Positions 5,860 through 11,320 of a stretch of 11,320 bases of DNA are shown here, piece by piece. The position numbers and the translations under genes were made by a program. Origin of the DNA: Chloroflexota bacterium (lineage in GTDB: Bacteria > Chloroflexota > Limnocylindria > Limnocylindrales > CSP1-4); contig JAJYGO010000420.1 of assembly GCA_021785115.1 (NCBI GenBank), positions 1 through 11,320 of the forward strand, read 5' to 3'. The notes below the pieces were generated by a model. It made no database searches. It saw nothing but the letters and a program-made list of their open reading frames with translations, and was not told where the DNA came from. How positions within the stretch are numbered: position 1 is the first letter of the stretch; each line of letters starts with the position of its first letter.

Positions 5860-6638
5860 GCGCCACGGTGGTGGATGCCCGCGCCGGCCGCCGTGAGCGG
5901 GCACACTGGTTGCCCCGGCAGCACGGTGCCTGGGCGATGCTGGCCGTCCCGTGCGTGCTGGGGATCGCCGCCAGCCGGCCGAGCCCCTGGCAAGCGGTGC
6001 TCGCGGTGACCGCGGTCAGCGGCTACCTGGCCTCGAGCGCCGCCCTCGACTGGACCCGGGCCCGCCGCTCAGCGTACCTGGCGCCCGCCGCGACCTTCGG
6101 CGCACTCTTCCTCGCGTCCGGGGGCCTGCTGCTGCTCGCGTTCCCTGCCCTTGCGGCGGTGGCCGCGGTCGTGGCTGTGGCGGCCGCGGCCACCCTCGGC
6201 GTGACGCTCGCGGGTCATCCTCGAAGCCTGGTCGCGAGCCTCGCCCAGGCGGCGGAAGCCATCGTGCTCGTTCCGGCGGCGGCCGTGGTGGCCGGCCCCG
6301 TCGCCTGGCCAGCGGTCGCGCGGGCCACCCTGGTGGCCGGCCTGTACCTCGTGGGTGCGATCCTCGTGGTCCGCTCGATGATCCGCGAGCGGGGCAACCG
6401 TGGGTTCGTCGTAGTCTCGATCGGCTACCACACCGGAGCGGTGGCGCTGGCGGCATGGGTGCTGCCCGGAGTCTACGCGGCCCTCGCACTCGGGCTCCTG
6501 CTCCGCGCGGCGGTGCTGCCGTTGCTGCAGGCGCGCCTCCACGGTGGTCCGCGGCGCCTGCGGCCGATTCATCTGGGGCTCGTGGAGATCGCCGCCTCGG
6601 CGGCGATCGTGCTGGCGGCGTTCCTCGTGCGGCCCTAA
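5856..6638 (+). CDS. YwiC-like integral membrane protein
   Basis: Predicted 260 residues with about eight or nine membrane helices. Close to the N-terminus is LPRQHGAWAML (residues 19-29), the hallmark of the YwiC-like family. Later come an RSMIRERGNRGF loop and RPIHLGLVEIA near the C-terminal helix, also family-like. The function is unknown. In Bacillus subtilis ywiC lies in the anaerobic fnr/narK/nar region, which agrees with the redox theme here. ATG 5856 overlaps the preceding stop (ATGA), so the protein is translationally coupled. It appears to be the last gene of the operon, since 206 bases follow before nuoB. The open frame reaching back to 4743 is only a shadow over the NnrS-like gene. 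Confidence 0.82.
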   Translation: MSATVVDARAGRRERAHWLPRQHGAWAMLAVPCVLGIAASRPSPWQAVLAVTAVSGYLASSAALDWTRARRSAYLAPAATFGALFLASGGLLLLAFPALAAVAAVVAVAAAATLGVTLAGHPRSLVASLAQAAEAIVLVPAAAVVAGPVAWPAVARATLVAGLYLVGAILVVRSMIRERGNRGFVVVSIGYHTGAVALAAWVLPGVYAALALGLLLRAAVLPLLQARLHGGPRRLRPIHLGLVEIAASAAIVLAAFLVRP

Positions 6639-6818
6639 CGTGCGAGCGATCACCTGCCACGACCGTCCGCCTGGCCGCCTCGGTTCCGCGGCGACTTCAG
6701 ATGGGCGGTTGATGACGTCGCGCCTCGATGACGCTGTCGGAGGTGGAGGGCGATCCGCCGATGCAGGGCACGCAACCCTTCGGACAGCGCGGCGGGAGCG
6801 AATTCGGAGGTCATCTTC

Positions 6819-6824
6819 TACAAT
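6819..6824 (+). promoter_or_regulatory. candidate -10 box for the nuoBD pair
   Basis: TACAAT matches TATAAT at five of six positions in a locally AT-richer stretch. A transcript would start near 6831, directly at the GAGGAG ribosome-binding site (6831-6836), with a leader of about 14 bases. No clear -35 box is seen at 16-18 bases upstream. The rest of the 6639-6844 gap holds no gene that I can see. Confidence 0.5.
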
Positions 6825-6844
6825 TTCGGTGAGGAGCGCGTCCC

Positions 6845-7642
6845 ATGCCGAACCCGCCTCGATCGCTGTCCACCTCCTCGGTTGCGCCGCCCGCATCGGC
6901 CGGGTCAGGTCCCGCGGCGGCACCCGGCGCGGGCGAGCCGCCGATCGTCGTGCCCAACGACCTGTGGTCGTCCTCCAACCCGGCCGCCTACGGAGGCGGC
7001 CAGCCGCCCGCGATCACCCACCTGCACCAGGTCGAGGCCGACGGGCAGACGGGGGATAACGCACGCTGGAGCGGCGCCCTCGACATCGTGCCCGCGCGGG
7101 CCGATGTGCTGCTCGACCTGCTGCGTACCAACAGCCTCTGGCCCCTGCTCTCGGGCCTCGCGTGCTGCGCCATCGAGATGATGTCGGCGGCCACATCGGT
7201 GAACGACATGGACCGCTTCAGCATGTTCCCGTTCCGGGCCAGTCCCCGCCAGGCGGACGTGCTGATCGTGGCCGGCACGCTGACCACCAAGATGGCCGGG
7301 CCGCTGCTGCGGCTCTGGGAGCAGATGCCGGAGCCCAAGTGGTGCGTCGCGATGGGCGACTGCACCTGCTCGGGGGGCCGCTACAAGCGCTCCTACTCGG
7401 TGGTCCAGGGCATCGACCGGATCATGCCGGTCGACGTGTACGTGCCGGGCTGCCCGCCGCGCCCCGAAGGGCTCATCTACGGGATGATGAAGCTCCAGCA
7501 GCTGATCGTGGCACGCCGCGGGCGCTGGGCCGCGCGCGCCGTGGGACCCCGCCCGCCCCGGAATTGGGACGGTATGGACGAGTGGCCGCAGAAGCCGGTC
7601 GGGGCGCCGGCACGGGTACTGGCGCCCCATGATGTCGGATGA
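6845..7642 (+). CDS. nuoB: NADH-quinone oxidoreductase subunit B (complex I, N2 cluster subunit)
   Basis: Predicted 265 residues. NuoB holds the terminal [4Fe-4S] cluster N2 that reduces quinone. The four ligands are visible: tandem Cys107-Cys108 ([10 protein letters not shown]), Cys173 (GDCTCSGG) and Cys203 ([10 protein letters not shown]). The 65-residue spacing between the second and third equals that of E. coli NuoB; the third to fourth spacing is 30, one more than in E. coli, because of an extra residue in the GRYKRSYS loop. Extra Cys167 and Cys175 flank the third ligand. The first 75 residues are an Ala/Pro-rich extension not usual in the family (typical length about 160-220). ATG 6845 has GAGGAG eight bases upstream. 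The stop overlaps nuoD (ATGA). No nuoA precedes it. Confidence 0.95.
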   Translation: MPNPPRSLSTSSVAPPASAGSGPAAAPGAGEPPIVVPNDLWSSSNPAAYGGGQPPAITHLHQVEADGQTGDNARWSGALDIVPARADVLLDLLRTNSLWPLLSGLACCAIEMMSAATSVNDMDRFSMFPFRASPRQADVLIVAGTLTTKMAGPLLRLWEQMPEPKWCVAMGDCTCSGGRYKRSYSVVQGIDRIMPVDVYVPGCPPRPEGLIYGMMKLQQLIVARRGRWAARAVGPRPPRNWDGMDEWPQKPVGAPARVLAPHDVG

Positions 7643-8904
7643 CCACCCCGCATCGCACCTCCGCGGACGGCCCGCCGAATGCGACCGGGACGAGCGCTCG
7701 GGCCAGGCCCTCTGACGACCCCAAGATACTGATCGAGCGGCCGGCAACGATCTGGGATGCCGTCCCGCCGCTCGCGCCGCGCACCGAGCGGGAGGCCGAG
7801 TTCTACGCGCTGCGCGACGGCGAGATGCTGCTCAACCTGGGCCCGCAGCATCCCTCGACGCACGGCGTGCTGCGGGTGGTGGTGAAGATCCGCGGCGAGA
7901 ACGTCGTGGATCTCGACCCCGTCATCGGGTACCTCCATCGAGGCGTCGAGAAGATCTGCGAGCACTCCGACTACCAGATGTGCATCAGCCAGTGCGATCC
8001 GCTGGACTACGTCAGCGCGCTCCACAACGAGTGGGCCCCCGTGATGGCCTTCGAGACGCTGCTCGATGTCCGGCCTCCGCGGCGTGCGGAGTTCATCCGC
8101 GTGCTGGTCGCCGAACTGAACCGGATCTACAGCCACACCCTCTTCATGGGCTGGCTGGCCCTCGACATCGGCGCCCTGACGCCGGTCCTGTACAGCTTCG
8201 CCGAGCGCGACGAGATCGTGGAGATGCTGGCGGCCCTCACCGGGCAGCGGATCCTATTCAACTACTTCCGCATCGGGGGCGTGAACTGGGATCTCAACCA
8301 CGAGTTCATGAGCCGTCTGGGCGACTGGATGGGCCATGCGCTGCGGCACGTCGCAGCGAACGAGACGCTCATGAACGAGAACGAGATCTTCGTGAAGCGG
8401 ACGCGCGGGCTCGGCGTGATCGACGGGCCCACGGCGCGCCGGCTCAACCTGACGGGGCCCAACCTGCGCGCGTCCGGTGTGCCCTTCGACGTGCGGCGGG
8501 CGCACCCCTTCAGCGTGTACCCGGAGCTCGACTTCGAGATCCCGGTGCGGGAGGAGGGCGACACGTACGCCCGGTACCTGGTGCGGGTCGACGAGATCAA
8601 GCAGAGCATCCGGATCATCGATCAGCTCCTGCACACCATGCCCGATGGACCGGTCATGGCCCGCGTGCCGCGCCGCATGACGCCGCGTCCGGGACGCGCC
8701 TGGTCGGCCATCGAGAGCCCGCGCGGACTGTACGGGTGCTACGCCATCAGCGACGGCACCAACCGCCCGTTCCGCATGCGGATCCATGATCCGTCGTTCA
8801 ACAACCTGCAATCACTGGGGCCGCTCTCCGAAGGCGCGCTGATCCAAGACGCGATCGCCATCCTGGCGAGTCTCGACCCTGTCATGGGAGGCGTCGACAA
8901 GTAG
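7639..8904 (+). CDS. nuoD: NADH-quinone oxidoreductase subunit D (complex I, quinone-site subunit)
   Basis: Predicted 421 residues, full-length NuoD with an N-terminal extension of about 55. Typical marks are [12 protein letters not shown] (His71, His75), [14 protein letters not shown] (Tyr124), ALDIGALTP (Asp176), [10 protein letters not shown] and the [11 protein letters not shown] end. With NuoB it forms the quinone-binding cavity next to cluster N2; His75, Tyr124 and Asp176 correspond to Thermus Nqo4 His38, Tyr87 and Asp139 and are kept. Two residues normally beside N2 are not: the place of Nqo4 Arg84 (E. coli NuoCD Arg274) is Pro121, and that of His169 is Leu206. The spacings 75-121 and 121-206 equal those of Nqo4 without gaps. 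It is not fused to NuoC, and no nuoC lies between it and nuoB. The four-base overlap with nuoB implies coupled translation. Confidence 0.95.
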   Translation: MTTPHRTSADGPPNATGTSARARPSDDPKILIERPATIWDAVPPLAPRTEREAEFYALRDGEMLLNLGPQHPSTHGVLRVVVKIRGENVVDLDPVIGYLHRGVEKICEHSDYQMCISQCDPLDYVSALHNEWAPVMAFETLLDVRPPRRAEFIRVLVAELNRIYSHTLFMGWLALDIGALTPVLYSFAERDEIVEMLAALTGQRILFNYFRIGGVNWDLNHEFMSRLGDWMGHALRHVAANETLMNENEIFVKRTRGLGVIDGPTARRLNLTGPNLRASGVPFDVRRAHPFSVYPELDFEIPVREEGDTYARYLVRVDEIKQSIRIIDQLLHTMPDGPVMARVPRRMTPRPGRAWSAIESPRGLYGCYAISDGTNRPFRMRIHDPSFNNLQSLGPLSEGALIQDAIAILASLDPVMGGVDK

Positions 8905-8956
8905 CGCCGCGCGCGGGAGGCGGGTGCAACGGCCGCCGGCGGGAGCGACCCCGACC

Positions 8957-10327
8957 TCAGGCGGAACCAGCCGCCGCAGCGCGTCGCAGGCCCGTGAGCG
9001 CGGGCTCGCGCGGGACGGCGCCGGCCAGCACCACCACACGGTACCCTCCCGTGCCGCGGGGATCGAGCAGCCACCGTGCCGCCGAGCGGGCCTCAAGCGC
9101 CTCGGCGATCGAGCGGGCCTCGCGCTGCGCCGACACCAGCCGCTCCCCCAGCCCCAGATTTGCCAGGAACTGCGCCTGCGTGGTGGTACCTGTCAGTTCG
9201 AGGCCGGCGTCGCGCGCGAATCGCTCGAGCGCGGTCAGATCCACGTGCGCGGTGAGATCCTGTCGACCTACCCGCCGATACGGATCGACCTCGACGGCGT
9301 GACTCGCGGCGCCCTTGAGGGTTCCCTCCGGGCGCCGTTGCGAGTACAGCTCCGCAGCGGGCATGCCGTAGTCGATGACAATGACCCAGCCGCGTTCAAG
9401 CTGACGTGCCACGTCCTCGATCCACGGGCGTAGCTCCAGGTTCACCTCGGTCCGCTGGCCCTCGAGGAGGACCTGGCCCGCGCGGTCCAGGTAGGCGCGC
9501 AGGCCAGGAGTGACCAAAGGCATCGGCTGGTCTGCGAACCAGCCGTCGCGCCAGCCCACTCCGATCTCGACCAGCTGACCCTCCCGCCGCTCGACGCGAT
9601 GGACAGGCAACGCGTCCAGGAATTCGTTGGCGATCACCACGCCGGTGATGGCATCTGCCGCCGGGACAGAGGCGCGGGCTGTGGTGGACCCCGGGGACGG
9701 CGCCGACGCGGCCGGCGGAACACCCGGGGTCTTGGCCGCGGCCCACCCTGCCGCTCCTGGTGCGTCGATCCAGGGAACCCACCCGACGAACGAGCCCTGG
9801 CCCAGGGGATCCACGCCTGCCTCCTGCTCAAGACGGGCGCGCAGGTCGGCCAGTCGGTATGGGTTGACCTCGGCGGGTTGATACACCAGTGCCGCAAACG
9901 TCTCGGGCGCTTCGTCGCGCAGGGTCGCCAGTAGCGGTGCCGCGAGCGAACCCGAGCCCGCGCCGTACTCCCGGAGCGTGAACCGGGACGGACCACCAAG
10001 CCGCTCCCAGCAGTCCACGATCTGCCTCGCCAGGGTCCTCCCGAACAGGGGATGAGCCTCCGGGGCGGTCAGGAAGTCTCCGTCCCGACCGGGGCGGGGG
10101 GCAGCCACGGCGTAGTAGCCCTGGCCGGGCTCGTACAGCGCGCGCGACATGAAGCGAGCGAACGTGATCGCACCGGACGAGAGGATCTCATCCCGGAGTG
10201 CGTCGACCAGCGCCGGTTGGCTCTCCAGGCGGTGCCACTCGTGATCCGCGCTCACGCGGGACGGCCCCGGCCGCCGTTGGACAGCCCCGAGGGCCCGGGG
10301 CCCGGCACGACGCGTGGGCGCTGGCAT
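8957..10327 (-). CDS. MidA/NDUFAF7 family SAM-dependent methyltransferase
   Basis: Predicted 456 residues. The family order is clear: GAITFARFMSRALYEPGQGYY (about 52-72), GRDGDFLTAPE (80-90), the SAM-binding EYGAGSGSLA (120-129), VIANEFLDALPVHRV (231-245), a VIDYG strand and, near the C-terminus, VGRQDLTAHVDLTAL. In mitochondria NDUFAF7 dimethylates an Arg of NDUFS2, the NuoD counterpart, during complex I assembly; the bacterial substrate is not established. A low-complexity Ala/Pro/Ser stretch at about 187-226 interrupts the fold between two motifs. The gene converges on nuoD, 52 bases apart, so it is not co-transcribed. The start is uncertain: ATG 10327 has GATACT six bases upstream, suiting a leaderless transcript; GTG 10255 (432 residues) would lose only a non-conserved Arg/Pro-rich end. 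Neither has a ribosome-binding site. Confidence 0.85.
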   Translation of the reverse strand: MPAPTRRAGPRALGAVQRRPGPSRVSADHEWHRLESQPALVDALRDEILSSGAITFARFMSRALYEPGQGYYAVAAPRPGRDGDFLTAPEAHPLFGRTLARQIVDCWERLGGPSRFTLREYGAGSGSLAAPLLATLRDEAPETFAALVYQPAEVNPYRLADLRARLEQEAGVDPLGQGSFVGWVPWIDAPGAAGWAAAKTPGVPPAASAPSPGSTTARASVPAADAITGVVIANEFLDALPVHRVERREGQLVEIGVGWRDGWFADQPMPLVTPGLRAYLDRAGQVLLEGQRTEVNLELRPWIEDVARQLERGWVIVIDYGMPAAELYSQRRPEGTLKGAASHAVEVDPYRRVGRQDLTAHVDLTALERFARDAGLELTGTTTQAQFLANLGLGERLVSAQREARSIAEALEARSAARWLLDPRGTGGYRVVVLAGAVPREPALTGLRRAAAAGSA

Positions 10328-10366
10328 GCGTCGAGTATCTGCTGCGCAGGCAGATCGCGCCACGGG

Positions 10367-10816
10367 ATGGACGCCACGAACCCGGGTCCCCGTCGTCACC
10401 CACGCCCTCGCGCCAGGGCAGCAGGCGCGGATGGGGACACTCCAGCTGTACGGCAGTGGCACTGTCCAGCGTGCTCATCCCATCGGCATGCTGCTCGCCA
10501 GCGTCGCAAGGGCGATCGTTGTCCCCACTACCACGACCGCGAGCGACGCCGGCTGGCGCAGCAGGCCGGCAGTCGCTGGAAACGGCGCGACCTGCCCGGT
10601 GCGCCCCCCCTGGTGACGCGGAGCACCTCCGCCAGCAACGCGGGCGTGGGCGGTGAGGACGCGCGGGCTCGAGACGCTGCTCCGGCTCCTGCTCGTCGCG
10701 CCGCCCAGTCCCGAGGCGGCGATGCGCGGTGGCGCGGATCTGCCGCCCGTGCTCCGGACCAAGCCCGCCCCCAAGCCCGCGAAGACGCCCAAGCCGAGCC
10801 GTCTCCGGCGAAGTAG
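10367..10816 (+). CDS. doubtful 149-residue ORF with a zinc-ribbon-like motif
   Basis: I do not recognise a family. The frame has a WHCPAC...CPHYH arrangement near residues 32-54 (two Cys, then a Cys and two His about 15 residues on), inside a basic, His-rich stretch, followed by a helical RERRRLAQQAG part and an Ala/Arg/Pro-rich, low-complexity tail. This could be a small zinc-binding DNA-associated protein near the integrase. Against it: no ribosome-binding site before ATG 10367, weak third-position GC bias in the Cys region, and competing open frames on both strands. Confidence 0.22.
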   Translation: MDATNPGPRRHPRPRARAAGADGDTPAVRQWHCPACSSHRHAARQRRKGDRCPHYHDRERRRLAQQAGSRWKRRDLPGAPPLVTRSTSASNAGVGGEDARARDAAPAPARRAAQSRGGDARWRGSAARAPDQARPQAREDAQAEPSPAK

Positions 10817-11004
10817 GTCGCCTCCGTGGCTCCTGCCGTTCCCTGACGCCCAACCCGCGCGCCGACCGTGTGTGTGTCAGGCGGACAAGCGGCCGGCGAG
10901 GGCATCGGGAAGTCAGGGGTCCGGTGCGGCGGGGCACGATCTCCGGGCGGCGCAACGGCCCTCGGCCGGCCGAAAACAGCCCTTCCGGGACCCGGGATTT
11001 CACC

Positions 11005-11033
11005 GCCGGTAATCGCTGTTATAGGCGGCAATC
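11005..11033 (+). promoter_or_regulatory. candidate promoter with overlapping direct repeat, upstream of the integrase
   Basis: TGTTATAGG at 11017-11025 resembles an extended -10 element (TGnTATAAT, four of six in the hexamer). Two similar ten-base units, GCCGGTAATC (11005-11014) and GGCGGCAATC (11024-11033), differ at two positions and lie 19 bases apart, flanking and overlapping this box as an operator would. A perfect TTGACA hexamer at 11034-11039 has no -10 partner downstream. Confidence 0.3.
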
Positions 11034-11066
11034 TTGACAGGCACGCTGGCCCGCCGAAGCTCCCGC

Positions 11067-11320
11067 ATGAGCACCGCCCTGGTCCCCACCCCAACCCCCG
11101 CCGCCCTCGTTCCCACCTGGTCGAACGCCGATCTGGACCGTCTGGTGGCGGCCGTCATCCGGCGGGGCGGCTCCGAGGCCACCCGACACGCCTACCGGCT
11201 CGATCTCGCCCAGTTCTTCGCCTGGCTGCGCGAGCAGGGGCTGACGCCGGCCACCGCCGGCCCGGACGACCTCGACGGCTACAAGGTCTGGCTCCTGGAA
11301 CCCCAGGCGGGCCGCCAGCC
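11067..11320 (+). CDS. tyrosine recombinase/integrase, N-terminal part (runs off window)
   Basis: Only the first 84 residues are inside the window. After a Pro/Ala-rich start (to about residue 18), residues 20-76 match the SAM-like core-binding domain of XerC/XerD-type and phage-type tyrosine recombinases: DLDRLVAAVIRRGGSEATRHAY, RLDLAQFFAWLREQGLTPAT, DDLDGYKVWL. This domain clamps DNA; the catalytic Arg-His-Arg-Tyr domain would lie beyond 11320, so activity cannot be judged. ATG 11067 is the natural start because no in-frame alternative gives a better domain, though its ribosome-binding site is weak. It could be an element integrase or a chromosomal recombinase. Confidence 0.8.
   Translation, partial: MSTALVPTPTPAALVPTWSNADLDRLVAAVIRRGGSEATRHAYRLDLAQFFAWLREQGLTPATAGPDDLDGYKVWLLEPQAGRQ

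Larger units (their letters stand above)
10328..11066. other. 739-base region with no confident gene
   Basis: This separates the methyltransferase from the integrase. Every long open frame here is Arg/Pro/Ala-rich and looks like GC-driven shadow. The one exception worth listing is the weak Cys-containing frame at 10367-10816. Other items are a (GT)5 tract near 10869, a perfect 12-base palindrome TCGGCCGGCCGA at 10962-10973 and an AT-richer patch from about 10998 to 11040. No tRNA gene or other integration target was seen. Confidence 0.45.

Noticed and set aside
4522..5904. Minus-strand 460-codon frame opposite the NnrS-like gene
   Set aside because: Gln/Glu/His/Arg-rich composition is the expected antisense of hydrophobic codons; no domain seen.
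6711..6733. GATGACG repeated twice, 16 bases apart, before nuoB
   Set aside because: Seven-base units are short, no third copy is seen, and their place more than 80 bases before the -10 box gives no clear role.
8905..8956. Bidirectional terminator between nuoD and the methyltransferase
   Set aside because: Only short GC-rich inverted segments, no stable long stem and no T run.
10962..10973. Palindrome TCGGCCGGCCGA as an operator or attachment core
   Set aside because: Palindromes of G and C of this length arise easily at this base composition; no second copy or flanking structure was seen.
10188..11003. Minus-strand 271-codon frame before the integrase
   Set aside because: Arg/Pro/Gly-rich with no domain, and it runs into the 5' part of the methyltransferase in another frame.

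Overview
The window is very GC-rich bacterial chromosome. The third codon positions are strongly GC, GTG starts are common, neighbouring genes overlap by ATGA or GTGA, and some starts look leaderless. This fits a Chloroflexota- or Actinomycetota-like lineage, but nothing here fixes the phylum. No rRNA, tRNA, CRISPR array or complete insertion sequence was found.

Layout: (1) 149-805, an excisionase/MerR-like helix-turn-helix protein on the plus strand. (2) 883-2496, a group around small proteins: a His-rich DUF2249 protein (minus), a 60-residue protein starting with a HypB-like MCxxCGCG metal motif (plus), and a Crp/Fnr-family regulator (minus). (3) 2611-6638, a tight plus-strand operon divergent from that regulator: an ArsR-HTH/Crp fusion regulator, a two-cluster ferredoxin, a second DUF2249 protein, a MIP18/DUF59 Fe-S assembly factor, a 12-helix NnrS-like membrane protein and a YwiC-like membrane protein. 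(4) 6845-8904, a nuoB-nuoD pair with no nuoA or nuoC beside it. (5) 8957-10327 on the minus strand, a MidA/NDUFAF7-type methyltransferase convergent with nuoD. (6) 10328-11066, about 740 bases with only one weak ORF. (7) From 11067 on, the start of a tyrosine recombinase that runs off the right edge.

How the genes may work together (inference): region 3 with its divergent regulator looks like a redox, oxygen or nitrogen-oxide response module. It has Crp-type sensors, Fe-S electron transfer and Fe-S assembly functions, and membrane proteins of families often found beside anaerobic respiration genes. No terminal reductase lies in the window. The Nuo pair supplies the two subunits that form the quinone/N2 interface of complex I.

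The strongest oddities are these. NuoD lacks both the Arg and the His that normally flank cluster N2, next to a relative of the enzyme that methylates that Arg in mitochondria. One regulator carries DNA-binding domains at both ends. A free-standing miniature protein carries the HypB nickel-site motif. The two Nuo subunits stand alone.
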